Assembly (NCBI GenBank): GCA_013396915.1
Contig: VWZL01002048.1
Coordinates: 124,001-188,000, forward strand
DNA: 64,000 bases
Direction of reading: 5' to 3'
Source of the DNA: Stercorarius parasiticus
Taxonomy: Eukaryota > Chordata > Aves > Charadriiformes > Stercorariidae
Shown here: in pieces, positions 1-12,903 of the stretch
How positions within the stretch are numbered: the stretch's first letter is position 1
Layout of the letters: every line of letters starts with the position of its first letter
Notes under the pieces: model-generated
The model's database searches: none
What the model saw: the letters and a program-made list of their open reading frames with translations, nothing else
Told to the model about the DNA's origin: nothing
Made by a program: the position numbers and the translations under genes

Positions 1-444
1 ACAAAAGCAGGTCCAGCTGCTGCAGCTGAGCTGGGAAGAAGCCAGTCAACCCATGACCCGCACCGTGTTGCGAAACACCCCTGAGATCAGGTGCAGGGCT
101 AGGCACAGAGTCCTGCGTGATGAGACTCCCGCTAACCAGAGTCTCAAGGTGCCCCGGCATGGTTTCCACTAGGAATCTGGCCAGCAGCTTTCACCCTACA
201 GCACATGGAGCAAAGGTAGGGACAAAAACCACTGGGGAGTGCTCACGTATTTGCCAGCGTTGCTGTAGCCAAAATACATTCTGGAAAGTATGGCGCACAC
301 CCGTAATTCATTTAACACAGCTCTGGACTAAGAAGAAAACAGGAACTGCCCTTCTGAAACTCACTAATGGACCTTCTCCTCCAGTCTCCTGTTGCTGATA
401 AAGCCCAACTTCATAAGCCACAGGGGAAGTCATAAAACTGGTGT

Positions 445-505
445 CACGATCCCAGTGCTTGAGCCAAAGGCAGTTGAAAGTCAATGGAGAGGCTCTCATT
501 GACTC
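445..505. repeat. Possible ancient amniote interspersed repeat fragment
   Basis: The segment contains GTTGAAAGTCAATGG followed closely by CTCATTGACT. This resembles the paired 'GAAGTCAATGG ... CCATTGACTTCAATGG' arrangement I recall from old interspersed repeats in reptile and bird genomes. The match is short and diverged, so the family and exact ends are uncertain. A profile search against an archosaur repeat library would settle it. Confidence 0.3.
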
Positions 506-3500
506 GAATGTGCTGTGAAGTGGGAGCTCTTGCCATTAAACCTCTATGGGGAACGACGAGGGGAGGGAAAATGTGTGGGAGTAGGACTGCAAGTCCTCAC
601 TAAAACTGTTTGTTCCCTTATTTTTAATCTCCAGCATCACTGGACACGGTCCCTCTGGAGGTGCTGCCAGACCATCGAGTGACTCCGTCCCTGCACACCA
701 GGCACCGTCTTCCTGGAGCAAAGTGGGGAGCTTTGGTTTTATTGCATGTTTTACTCGTGCCAAAGTCTATTTAATATCAGGTTTGCTGTGTTTTTTTGGT
801 TTTGGCCCGCAAATGCTTCTGGGGCAGGTCAGTACATCTCCCAAACTACCACTTTATTGTGCATTTGGAGCTTGCAAAATCCAAGGAGATCTCCATCATT
901 CAGTTTGAACATCACTTCCCAGTTGAGACTCAAATGGCAGGAGTGCTAGAGAATATTATTGGTAAACAATAGATGTCTGGTGGAGACGCTGATTATTTTC
1001 CTGGTACAAAAGGCTGCTGCATCCTATGTGATAATTCCCCTTTCTTTTCCTCCTTGTTGGCTTTGTGTTTTTGTGATTTATTTGCGGGCTGGCAAGCATC
1101 CACAGCCCTGCAGGAAATGGATGTCTGCTATTGTGTTTGGGGGGGCTATATAAACGTGTAATTTTCCCACTACATTAATTATAGATGTTTCTCCTTCGCT
1201 GGAGCAGCTCCATGTTTTCTCTGCCCTGTCGGTTTGGAGACAGAGCGTTCTCCCCACACTCCCAGCCCAAGCTGTGGGTATTTATAGGGAACCCTGACTC
1301 TGACATCCTCAACTGAGGAAAGTTAAAGAGCTAGTCATTCCCGTTTGCCAGCTTGGCCTGGTCACAAACACTGCAGAGGGGAAACTCACTGGCTTTTCTA
1401 CCTGATGATAATAGCTCCAGAATAGCAGCATAGCCAGGTTTTCTCTGGCTATTCCTCCTGCTGACACTTTCCTCAAGAATAAAAGTGGTTTGCCCTAAGA
1501 AAACAACCATCTTGTTATGGAAAAGCAATTGTAGAGCAATTTACTTTGGAATAGCTATACTGCTTAATTCCTGACTCTTGGAGACAGACACAGCTGAACT
1601 TGGAGCAAACAAATGAAACCCAAGGCAAAATTCAGGGTGGTTATATCGGGTTTTGTTCAAGAAAAGGCTGGAGGAAGAGGTCACACTGAAACACAGCATC
1701 CCAGTCTGTGCTTGTTTGGCTCTACTCCGTTGACCAGGTCTGGTCATATGGCCTTCAACCTGAATGGACTGGAAAAGCTTCCTTTTTTGTTTCTGTCTTA
1801 CAAAAATGTGGTTAAACCAAGGAGTTCCTCAATGAAAAATCTGCACGTGCAAAATGCCTTGCTCTTGAGAAGGCATTTTGTCAAAGTCTCTGTTTGGCTG
1901 AAGCGCAGGTTTTGTCCCCTACAAGGCCGCTGCAGTACTTGGTTGGATTCATAGCTTGTGCTTCCCATCCCACTGGATCCCTCTCAGGGTTCCCGTGCAG
2001 GATGCTGTCCCCCACGATGCACCCGGCTTTGCTTTTGGGATAGCAGTGGAGCCACATGGCAGCTGTGTGCCTGCAGGTCTATGTGGGAAATAGCCTGGCA
2101 AAGGAGTCCAGTCACAGAGGGATATGGGGATACCATGCTACAACTTCCCAGGTCCTACCTTGCAGCCTGCCAGACTCCAAAACCTGAATTCTAGGGCTGA
2201 TGGATGTTTTTTTGTCCTTGGTGGCTGAAACAGCACGTGGTTGCTGTCCATCTCTGGCATAACACGTGCCCCCTTTATGGGCTGAGCTGTGATCCGTGTT
2301 TGCTTGGTGCTCTGGAGAGGATTCCCTGTAGCGCGTGAAATTCTCTCACATTACTTACACGCTGGAGCAGTGCACTGAGATGCTTAGGAAGCCCCCAGCA
2401 CAAGGAGTTTTGGCTCATGGTGTCTCTGGCTTGCTTCTGACCCAGGAAGTGTTAATGTCTCCTGAAGAAAAAGCATCTTAGAAGTACAACTGCACACAAT
2501 GCAGGCTGGGACAAGGAGAAGCAAACATCTGCTCTTATCTTAGAGGGCATGCCTGCCAATGAGAAGGCTTGATAATGAATCATGTTTGTTCTTTCTTGAG
2601 CTGTAACTCCTGGAAATAAGAAACCTAGCCAAATTTTTGCCAGAAGGTGCTGCCTCTGTGAGGGGACTCTCCTTTAAGAGAGAGTCCTGGGGATCTCTGC
2701 AGATACACCTGTCGTTGGAGGGGTCAGATCATTTCCAGCAGGCTGGATGTACCAGAGCATCCTTTGGCTTGTAACGTGGGTTCCCTGTAGACTCTCAATG
2801 AAACACAAGTCCTGCTGTGATTTTTTTTCTCAGTTTTTGCCTGCCGGAAGCAGGCATGTTCATCACACAGGGTATATTGGCAAGTACAGAGCAGGTCGGA
2901 TTTAATACAAGCACACGGGCTGTGCTGCCTGTGACCATCCCTGGGTTTCCTACAGAGGCTTTGTAGAGCTGTTTTGGCCAGCCAGAGACTAAGAGCCAAG
3001 AGGAAGAGAGTGGGGGAGGCCAAAGCAATGAGAGATGGCTCTGATTTACAATTGCTCTCCTCCTTCAACCCCCACTCTGCACAGATCCCCAGGAGGGCAG
3101 TGAAAATTTGCTTCCTGCCTCTTCTGCTGCTGGTGCACGGAGGAATACTGGAGGGGACACAGTGAGCCGTGCTGAGGGGAAGCCAGGTAGAGCTCAGCTG
3201 CTTCCTGGTGGCCATCAGCAGGATAAGGGAGCCATGGTGACTCAAGACGATACCGTGCAGGTAAGCTGGTGCTGGTGGGTAGCCACAACTCATTGCTCTG
3301 CGAGAAATCCCAGGTCCAGGCTAAGCTGTCATTTCAGTACCTCGCCATGGGACTGAGAAGGGAGAGGGCTGTGCCCACCACATCCAGTCCATGGGGGTGG
3401 AGGGACATATGCCGTAAGATCAGGGACGATGTCTGCAAGGACAGGGCACAAACCCAAGCCAGCTTGGAGAAAGGTGAGGATTTGTGATGGCTGGACATCC

Positions 3501-6003
3501 TGGGATGCAGGTTTCTGGGGTTGAGCTGTGTCTACGTCCTGGCTGGAGGCATTTCCCGGGCATGCTGGTGCCCTGGCCCTGCCGGAATGCATCTCCTTGG
3601 TTTTTTGGCACTGGGAGTGTGCTGCCAACAGAGTTTCTTCCAGGGATCCTAGCTGAGTACATAAAGTAAATCTGGTCAGATCCACATCAAAATTAAGCAG
3701 CTTATTGTGTTTGTCATGCCTTAACCCTGTATATTTTGAGCACTTTTCGTGCTCTCTCTTGCATTTGACTCTCCAAGCACAACTGCCACACAGTCCATAT
3801 GTTGGCCAAATGCTTTATTGGCCTGTGTAGATGAAGCCTTGCGGGCTTGTACAGGATGGTTATTGCATACCTATGGTTGATGTCAGCAGGCTGAGGCTGG
3901 GACAGTGCCGTCGGAAGCCGTGTTTCCTTGAGAAAGCACCCACCTGACTGCGAGCATTGTTTGGGCGAGTCTGTACATGCAGCGTCCAGAAGGTTGCCAT
4001 TACGTATACGTGTGGTCTGGCCTCACTGAGTGACGGAAATCCTCCTGGGGAAGGAAGGATGCCCTCATGAAATCTTTTACTATCTTCAGTTCATCTCTTT
4101 TGAGAAAGATACCGGGAGGGAAAGGTCCCAGAAGGTGACAGTGCAGTGCCCAGCAGCAGGGGAACCAAGGCTTTTCTCTTTAACAGAAGCCAGCATAAAA
4201 AATTCCCTCTGCTTCCAGCCTGAAGGCATGGCTCATCTGTGCACTGGCCACTGATGAGGTGGGACACTGAAGGACCTTAGGAAACTAAGCTTTGTCCATG
4301 ATACTTCTGCTGCTGCTGCCCCATGGAGTGCCATGTGTGGGACTTACCTGCGACCAGTTGTTTGGGTGGGCTTCCAGAGAGGGTCACTGCAGCAGGGATG
4401 AAGGGTTGGGAGTCAAATTGAAGTCTCTTTAGGGACCCTCATTTCAACCCATCAGGCCTCTCAGCATCGCCACTGGTGCCCCTTTCCCACAACGTCAGTG
4501 AGATTTGTGCGAGGAGAGCAGGTTGGGCCATTGCCTGCTTGTCCACCCTTCAGGAGATGTTGTCACTCAACCTCCTGTTTGTTTCGAGCAGCCGAAAGGC
4601 AGGAGCGCAGGAGGCAAATTGCGGCTCTTGCTGCAAGCACTTCACGACATGCCCTGCACATCCAAACACAATGCAATTTCGCATCTGAGTACCAAAAGCT
4701 AAACAGCAGGTGAGACTGGGTTAACAGCCTGGGCATGGCAGTTTCTAAAGCAACGCCTGGGGAGCTCTAAACACAAACACCATTAGCAATAACAGGATCT
4801 GTGCACTTAACTCCCTGCCCTGCTCTAAAAGCACTGGCCCCGAGGCAGCAAGCATCCTCCACTTTATCCACTTGGTCCAACTCAGTGCTTAGCCGCCGTG
4901 CCCAGCTCGAGGAGTTGGACCACCAGCTGTCACGCGGGCATTTAGTTTAAATCTCATCCACGCCCTTTTCCATTTTGCCAGTTTTGGAGAATATTCACCA
5001 CGGAAGCGCGCCCTTTCACGCATCACAAAGGTACGAATTTACTCATGTGCTGTCAGTGCCACAAATGTACTGCCCTTGTCAGTAACAAGGAGGTGCTGCT
5101 GTGCTGCTGATAAAGCCATCGACGCGTGGCCTTCAGTGGCTGTAAGCTAAGAGAAACACCATCCCTCTGAATACTGGGCACTGCAGGGGGGAAGGATGCA
5201 GGGCAGAGGTAAATGTGGGTCTGACCCGAGATAAAACATTGGAGGGCAAGTGTCCTCCTGCTTCCAGAGACCTGGGGAGGCTGCAGAAAGATGCTGAGCA
5301 GAAATTGTAATGGGACAGCACAGGTGGTGGAGGGAGTCAAAGAAACATCCATTATTTATATACCCTCTGCAGTGAGCTCACGGAGAGTTGGGATTGGCCA
5401 GGAACTGGGTCAGGATGAAGCAAACAAAACCTGAAGTCCTTGAGTGAGGCCCCCACCGAGCCCATGCTGATGCTCTCACACTCTTTCCTGCCACGGCACC
5501 CTCCAGCCGGGTTCTCAGCAGCCACAGCTCTGTGCCAGGGCCAGCATCTGCGAGCTGGATATGCCTGCAACCCCACCTTGGTGAGTACATCTGGGAAGAG
5601 TGATATTTATTGCACAGTAACACACTCTGCGCACTTATCAGTTTAATGACCCACATAAACGTTTTCATCTTGTCCAGTTTGGGGTAACAGAATGGGTTGT
5701 TGCATTGATTGGGTCATGCCAGCACATTTAGCAAACGCAGAGGCAGAGACACAGCTGATGGAGGGGAGAGGTGTTCCCTCACCACCAGCCAAAGGGAAGG
5801 CAACGTTGATGTGCCCACCATGGCACATCCCACCATGGATGGGAGATGGAATGGATCAGGAGAGCCACTGCTGCTTGCCGGCATTCACCCTCTTGGTCTC
5901 CCTGCATGCCCAGCTTGGAAGGTGGATTCACATGTTTGGCAAAGTCTGATGCTCCAATGTGTAGAGAGAAGGGATTTAATCTTTGCACGACGAATTGGTG
6001 TGT

Positions 6004-6030
6004 AAGCCCACAGAGAGAGACTGTGGGCTT
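6004..6030. repeat. Perfect 10-bp inverted repeat, 7-nt loop
   Basis: AAGCCCACAG at 6004-6013 is the exact reverse complement of CTGTGGGCTT at 6021-6030, separated by AGAGAGA. Transcribed, it would fold into a perfect 10-bp hairpin. The stem is too short for a microRNA precursor, and nothing around it suggests a known RNA gene. It may be chance. Confidence 0.5.
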
Positions 6031-7779
6031 GGCGTGGCATTGGCAAGCTGTCCAACAAGGCAACTGATGCCTCCTGATGAGTGTTTAATCAGGCTGCATT
6101 TTCTCGGGGAAAGCAGTGATCTTTAACCACAAGGACTGAAGGGCAGGCTCAGAAAGTCTGAGGTCCATCAGAATTGTTCTACTGGGTCTTAGCAAGGGCC
6201 AGCTGTCCCTGGGGTTCAGCTGTAGGCTTCATCTGTGCACGTGACATGGTCCAGTCACTTAAACCCTGCATGACAAGCTACACTTGCAGAAACAACAGCC
6301 ATATCTGCACTTGTAAAAGTATGAGATTGGTGGATGCATGCTTGCTAGGCACCATGAGCTGCCTGCACCTGCAGTGTCTGTAGCTAGCAGCTCAAGGTTT
6401 GGACTACAGAGTAACCCAGGTTTTAAGGTAAGTGGCATCATCTTCAATGTTATTTCAACCTGCAGTAAAATTATTTATTGGTTTCAGCACGTATGAGTCC
6501 TTCGGTCTCTGGACAGCCAATTTCTCCATGCAGATCACAAGGTACCCTAACCCTCTTTTTCTACATAGATGCCTAAATCGGGCCATTTCAAAATCCTGCT
6601 TTGAAATATGCTGGGAATATTGCAAATATTACATATTACAATGGGAAGAACCTATGAAACTCGAGCGTGGCAGAAAACTGAGGCAGAGCAGAAAGTATTG
6701 GGGAAGTGCGGGCACTGCTGCAAACCACTACAGGTAATCCCACAAATGCGCACCACAGGATTTCTTGGTTTCCTCCAAGGCTGCTGATATCAGCCATGAA
6801 ATAGGGAAAATATTGCATTGGATTGACTTAAGTTCCCATTGGGAACTGGCACTCTGTTTTTTCTTAAGGAAGGAAAAAAAATGAGCACTCACACGCACCG
6901 CTACAACAATGTGAAGTATTTTCCTCTTCAAGAGCCCTTCCTCGCTATCCAATGCCTTCCTTTAAAGAATGGTGCAGAAGTCAAGCAGAGCTGTCCATCA
7001 TCCAGAAAGCAAGCAGCACTCAACCGCGACACTCAAGGATTCCTAGAAGCCAGTGTTGCACGGGGAGAGCTAAAACAGGGGACTCTGCAGCCAGCGTGTA
7101 GACGATAGTCCCATCCGGGGAAGCAGGGCTTGGAAACAACACTGGGGGTTTACAATCTGGCAACGCGTGCCTTCCACTTGGAGCAAGAAATGTCAAGGAG
7201 AATTAGTGAGATGACTGGAGCCTTAGCCTGCAATGGGAAGCAACTGCTGTTCCTAAGCAGGCTGTGACTGCTCAGCCTTGCTAATCAGATTTCAGAAGAT
7301 GCTCAGCTGGCTCATGCTGTAGGGGGCTCATGGCATGTTTTCCTAACAATGCTGTACTGTGGGGGTCTGTATTTCAGTGAGGAAGGAGAAGGCCCCCCTG
7401 AGGGGAGCCTGATAGAATGCCCAGAGATCTGGTTTTGTTGGTGATGAGGAGAAAAGGCCATTTGGAAACCTGTACATCTCAGGCATGGCTCAGCTACCTG
7501 CTCTGTAGGTCATTTAAAGCAAGCAAGCCAGGTCCAGACGCTCCTCTGAGCGCTAGCTGTGAGCACCAAGGTTACCAAAACTCAGCCTTACCCCAACAGA
7601 TCTGCTGACCCGATAACCTGACCAGCTTCCTGGGCAGCTGGAACCTGTCCTGACACCAGAGCCACGGTGGCTTGGCCACCCTGGGCTTCGGCATGTCAGT
7701 GCCAGGAGGAAAAGCAACCGCATCCAGCCCCGGTTTGCCAGCTTCATTGCTGCTCGGCCAGTCCATTTTTTCTCAGTGT

Positions 7780-7801
7780 CCCCCCCCCACCCCCCACCCC
7801 C
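7780..7801. repeat. C-rich low-complexity tract
   Basis: Runs of 9, 6 and 5 cytosines are separated by single adenines. The minus strand is correspondingly G-rich and could form a quadruplex if the longest run is split. No function is implied. Confidence 0.8.
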
Positions 7802-8041
7802 AGCAAAGCACACTTTTGAGCTGAGGCGCTAGAGATCATGGAGCAATATTTAAGTCAAGGGAAATAGGGATCCTTTGCACTGGATCAAGGGTTTAATTAG
7901 TAAAGGATTGTGTGCTTTTGCGCAATTTGCTCGATACCGATTCCCGTGAAGAATAAAAGTTTACTTCCATTTCCCAGTGCTCTATTAAAGCAGCTTCCGT
8001 TAGCGCTGCCTGTGCTCTCAACTGTGCTGTATATGGCATTT

Positions 8042-8104
8042 CTATTTTTAGAAACCAGGGTTGCCATGGCAACCCAGTGTATTTTTTGTTAAATATAGCA
8101 GCTG
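8042..8104. promoter_or_regulatory. Candidate enhancer element: MEF2 + RFX + E-box motifs
   Basis: CTATTTTTAG at 8042-8051 is a perfect MEF2 consensus. Seven bases downstream, 8058-8075 is a perfect 18-bp palindrome (GGGTTGCCATGGCAACCC) whose core is the ideal RFX X-box. A CAGCTG E-box lies at 8099-8104. MEF2 and E-box sites combine in muscle and neuronal enhancers, and RFX palindromes in ciliary and neuronal genes; that is family knowledge. That this cluster works as an enhancer is inference. No promoter or exon is visible next to it. Confidence 0.4.
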
Positions 8105-8892
8105 TTGCAGGGAACTCTTGTCCTTCTGGATGTAAAGGCTGTGTTTTTGCCCTCTGACAGAGCTCAGGGTATTAAATGCAGATGAGAAAGGATGATTAAA
8201 TAAGTGGAAGCCCAGAAGAAACCATGGATCTGTAATTACACAGAGGGGTTTTGAACGAAGCCGTGTGTATCTGCTGCTTCAAGAAGCAGCCTTTCTGCAT
8301 TAGAAACGGTGTGGGGACAGGGGTGTGGAGCTCTGCACCAGGGGCTGTGTTATCCATGAGACCACCATTCCCTCTCTCTCCCCAGCTGGGATGCTCACTT
8401 GCTGGCTGCCCAGTCTGCCTGCCTTCTGCCCGTTCTGGTCTCTGCCCCTTCTAGGAAACACCCTGGTCCTAGCTGTGGTCTCCAGGACTCGTCCCATCTG
8501 GGAGGAGACATGGGGGTGCCAAATAGGTCTTGCCATCAGAAAATCCCTGTGGGAAGAAAGGAGCCTCTTTTGGGAAAAGCAAGTTTTACCTCCTACCCAC
8601 ACTTAAGGAGCTGAAGAAGAGGGCTTTGTCTCAGGGTTAGGGTCTGGATCTGCATCTCCTGTTGGGTGATGGAGACCTCTCTGGAAGAAGTGCCAGTGCA
8701 TGGGTGCAGGTCCCATCTCTGGGACTGGCCCAGGGATGCAGCATGAGAGCGCTACAGAACCGTACTGCGCCCCAAAGCAATAACGTGCCCAAGCTTCGGT
8801 GTTTGATGGGAAATAAACTGATTCTGTTTCTTTTTTTTTATTATTTGTTTGTCTGGTAGCTCCGGAGGGAAGCAGCAGCAAAGGATTTCAGT

Positions 8893-9235
8893 CTCTCTAC
8901 AACTACTTGAAAGGACATTGTAGAGAGGTTGGTGCTGGTCTCTTCTCACAGGTAATTAGCGACAGAACAAGAGGGAATGGCTTCAAGCTGCGACAGGGGA
9001 GGTTTAGACTGGACTTTAGGAAAGAATTCCTCACAGAAAGAGTGGTCAGACACTGGAATAGGCTGCCCAGGGAGGTGGTGGAGTCACCATCCCTGAATGT
9101 GTTTAAGAGTCGTTTAGATGTGGTGTTAGGGGATATGGTGTAGGGGAGGACTTTGTAGAGTGGGGTTGACGGTTGGACTCGATGATCCCAAGGGTCTTTT
9201 CCAACCTAAATCATTCTATGATTCTATGATTCTAT
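8893..9235 (+). mobile_element. CR1 retrotransposon, 5'-truncated copy
   Basis: This is the 3' end of a chicken repeat 1 (CR1) non-LTR retrotransposon. It begins in the CTCTACAACTACTTGAAAGG segment of ORF2 and ends with the diagnostic tandem ATTCTATG octamer at about 9213-9235. The ORF2 tail is still open to a stop at 9141-9143, with the family motifs [36 protein letters not shown] and a final LGDMV. The part after the stop is 3' UTR. CR1 copies are typically truncated during target-primed reverse transcription, which explains the missing 5' part. The copy carries only the extreme C-terminus, so it is not autonomous. Confidence 0.95.
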
Positions 9236-12200
9236 TTCGCTTTGGCTTTGTCACTTCTTTACTGGACCCCTGTATGGTGCAAACATAGGGCTGTTTTTCA
9301 TCTCCTGGGCGGAGGGAGAAGAAGAGGGAGTTCTCATTCTGCCGGGTTTGTTTTGTGGTTGGTGCTTTGCCTTCCCCTTTCGGTGGGAGCTTCCAAATTT
9401 GGCGAGCTCCAAGGGGCACTTGCGAGTCTCTGTCAGCACAGCCTCTGCTTTGCATTTCCATTTCAGTTTGCGCTGCGACCAGGCTGCTGCAGCAATAGCT
9501 CTGTGCACAGGGTGGGGAGCTCTGTCACTTGGGCCAAGGGCAATATGTCAGCTGGGAGATGGAGATCTTTTTTTAATTAACTGGTCTTTGCCTTGTTAAA
9601 TGAAAAAGGAAACCCAGTGAACAGTAGATACACAGTGGGGCTCAGGGGCTGAAAGTTTCTTTAAAAAGCCGATGCAATAACAAACAAATAAAGAACCAGA
9701 GTTAAAACAGCTTGATTTTAAAATATCTGTGGAGGTCACTGTGACCAAGACTTTGAACAAGAATAACATGTCTTTGGGATTCTTATCTGTTCCCTGAGCT
9801 ATCATGAGCGGCATCTATTGCTGGCGATGTTATTGCTTTGCTGGATTTAATAGCATAAACGTTGCTTATGCTAGCAGAGTGCTGCAGGGGAAGGGATCTC
9901 CTCTCGCACACTGCAGAGCTGCCTCTGCGGACGCTGGGGGCTTGGGTTCGTCCTGCTGCCTGCTCCCTGCACCCTCCAGGTGCTTCGCCCGCTTGTGGTC
10001 CAGCTCTTTAACCAGCTGTGCAAGGGGATTTTGAGGGGTAGGGGATTTTGAAGAGTCAGGGATTTAGGAGGCAGTAGGATGGAGCCAGATGCCGGCTATG
10101 CTACCGACTGCCAGCTAGAGTCCGTCCTGGTCCCTCTGTGGAGCTGGAGCCTGTCTCCACACGTGCTAGAGCATCTTCTTCTAGCTGGGGCTAGGCCATA
10201 AATATAGGGGTCATCCCTGAGGAAGTGCTGCCTGTAATGAAGGAAGGAAAAGCTGCCACATCAAATTTGAAGAGTTACTTGCATCCTTCAGGGAATATGT
10301 TGATAGACATTTCTGGCCCAGAAAATGTTGCTTGCAGCTGGGCAGGAGTTCTGGGGCAACCATGTTAGATGCCACTTTAGTTTTAATCCAGCACGAGCGG
10401 AAGGGAGAGCTGTGGAGTGGGCACAGTTACGAAAAGAGGTGACTGCACATGGACCCAAAATGGAGCCTCTCTGTCTTCAGGCTCCTCCAGCTGTGATTCT
10501 CGCCTTGCAGCCTGTCTGCCTTAGCAGCCATGGCTGGCAGGAACTCATGCCTTCGATGTTCCCTCTCCCCGCTCTGGCTCTGCTTAGTTGCATCCCTGAA
10601 TGTGCACATCTTTAAAGGTGGTGTCAAGAAGCCCCCAGTAAGACCAGGCAGCTTCGGTGAAGCCCGGTCCCAAGCGGTTGGACCTAAAGGACTTCAAGCA
10701 AAATTCATGTCCCTCAGGGTGCCCTTTGGACTGACCTTACTGACAGCCAGGCCAAAGACCAGCTGAGGGCTGAGGACAAAGCTGCTTTGTGACTGTTCAC
10801 CATGCTTCCCCTAAGGTCAGTGCTCCAGGACCCATCTCCCCACTGCATTTTCACAGGCTCCGTGTAGGGTGTGCCCTTGGCTTGTGACTAGTCCCTGGTC
10901 TAGTGCGGGTGATGCCTCCCATTCCTCACGGGAAGCACTAGTGCCCTGAGGTAGAAGAGCTGCTGCCAGGGTGGAGGACAAGCCCAGGGTTGTGGAAAGA
11001 GTGGGCACGTGTGGTACAGGAGAGAAACAATGCCAGTGCCATACAACAGTGGGAGTAGCCTGGGCAAGGCTGCCAGCAAGCGATGCAGGATGTTTTGTCT
11101 CTGGAGCCACTTCCCTGGCATGACATTTCCTGCAGGATTCGATATCGTGCTGTGTGCTAGCAGGAGTTGCCCAGGAAGGGCCAGGCAGTCCCTGCCAACA
11201 GCCAGTGTCCTCTCTCAGCTGCACCCCCTGCCAGGCAGGGCTGCAGGGCTGGGATGATGGGGTGCAGGTCGCAGGCTCCATCCTTTCTCCACAGTGGGTG
11301 CACAGGCCCAGCTGGTCCTGCCCATGGAGCACCAGTCATCTGACTGGCGCCGCTCTGCAGAAAAACCTACTGGTGCCAGAGGCAGAGTTTCTCCAGTAAT
11401 ACACATTTATTAAAACTTCTGCCTCTGCTTATATGTCCACTTCCATGTGTATTCAGGGATCGTCTCAGTGTTTATGCTCCCTGCTTTCCCTCCATTGATT
11501 TATGGGTTTATTGTAATCTCTCCATTGTGTCGCTTCCCCCCTGCAGGCAGCGTGGGGCAGGCAGCAGTCCTGGGTGCTTTCTCCTTCCACCCTGTGTGTT
11601 GACTGGTCCATCCTTCAGCCATTTGCAGCAATTTCTGTGAGGAAGGACCGTGACGGTGGCACACTTCAGCTGCAGACCACTGCCCGTGGTATCAATTATC
11701 GGTGAAGCTGTGTTTTTCCCAGCGAGGACGCTCTTGAAGGCAGTGAAGTTTCCCCAGGAGTGATGGGGGCTGCTGTGAAGGATGGAATGCTTTTCAGCTG
11801 TTCAGGAGATAGGCAGGTCTCTCAGCTGTTCCTCTCAAATAAGAGCACACCACTCCTTTCTCGGGGCTAGAGACTTGTTTGCAGCCTCTTATCAAAGCTG
11901 CACAAATGTTTGGTTTCTCAACAGCCTTTTGAGACAGAAAGAAGGTATTTATTGCATCTCTCCTTGTTTCTTATCCTTGGACTGTGGGGCTTGTGGCCTA
12001 TGTGAACAACATGTCTGAAGCTCTGGTGGGAGGGTGCAGCTGCCAGGAACATGTCTGTGAGTCCCTGACAGGGAAGAGGGGCGAGTATCTGGCTCGGCAG
12101 CAATCTGGAAACCCCTTCTTGAGGGCTGTTTTTCTCACCTGCTCTTTCCTACAGCTTTGTGCAATGCTTCTCCTGCAGCTTCCCCCTGTCTCCCAGCGGA

Positions 12201-12655
12201 GATGCCTTCACGCCTTGGTCCCACGGCAGCTGCAGCTCCATCCAGTCCCAAAGCACTGCACCGTACCCAGCACCGGAGGCTGCAGCCAGCCATAAAGCTC
12301 ATCCCTGTGGTTGCAAAGGGGAGTTTTCAGCACCCAGCGTACCAAAGATGCGTGAGCACCTGCTTGTGCTGGGCGAGAAGGAAGGAGTGCTGGGAGTTGC
12401 CTCCCCACAAGCGCAGAGGTAAGCAGAGACAGGCATCTCAAAGCCTCTAGAAACATGGCCCTAAGTCCCTTGTCATCAGGCCGGTACCTAATTGGGAAGG
12501 ACCTTTTGAGCATGCAGGGAGGCTAATATTCATGCGTAGCTTTCCCTGCTGGTTGCTGAGACCCCACTGGGCTGGATGGCCATCGTGTACCAGCTCCATG
12601 AGTCTTATTGTCACTATCCCACTGCCTTGGCTCTCTTCTACAGAATAAGAAGGTG
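9236..12655. other. Unique non-coding sequence, no gene recognised
   Basis: No recognisable exon, RNA gene or repeat is seen here. Open frames of up to 171 codons (minus strand, 10817-11332) are rich in Pro, Ser, Cys and Trp and show no domain, as expected for chance frames in GC-rich non-coding DNA. Local composition varies from AT-rich (9580-9800) to GC-richer (10.8-11.3 kb). Confidence 0.6.
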
Positions 12656-12903
12656 TATCACAGAATCGTAGGGTTGGAAGGGACCTCTGTAGATCATCTA
12701 GTCCAACCCCCTGCCAGAGCAGGGTCACCCAGAGCAGGTGGCACAGGAACACATCCAGGCGGGTTTGGAATGTCTCCAGAGATGGAGACTCCACCACCTC
12801 TCTGGGCAGCCTGTGCCAGGGCTCTGCCACCCTCAAAGGAAAGAAGTTCCTCCTCATGTTTAGGTGGAACTTCCTATGCTCAAGTTTGTGCCTGTTACCT
12901 GTA
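12656..12903 (-). mobile_element. CR1 retrotransposon, 5'-truncated, antisense
   Basis: Read on the plus strand it starts at the 3' end with CACAGAATCGTAGGGTTGGA, then GATCATCTAGTCCAACCCCC, and runs back into the ORF2 tail, stopping near 12903. The minus-strand translation keeps the family motifs [16 protein letters not shown] and QTRLDVFL without a stop. The GGGTTGGAAGGGACCTCTGTAG-type end and the 'lists of vent' around the UTR differ from the other copies here, so it represents a separate CR1 subfamily. Only one imperfect unit of the terminal octamer remains. Confidence 0.93.

Larger units (their letters stand above)
1..8892. other. Unique non-coding sequence, no gene recognised
   Basis: I see no recognisable exon in this stretch. 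Open frames up to 189 codons (minus strand, 2724-3293) occur, but none shows a domain, signal peptide or family motif, and their composition looks like translated non-coding DNA. It holds a possible ancient repeat near 445-505, a perfect short hairpin at 6004-6030, a C-rich tract at 7780-7801 and a candidate regulatory element at 8042-8104. It may be intergenic or intronic; the sequence does not decide. Confidence 0.6.

Noticed and set aside
1147..1154. TATATAAA after a G-rich stretch, resembling a core promoter
   Set aside because: There is no initiator, exon or other promoter element that I can identify, and TATA-like strings are common in AT-rich DNA.
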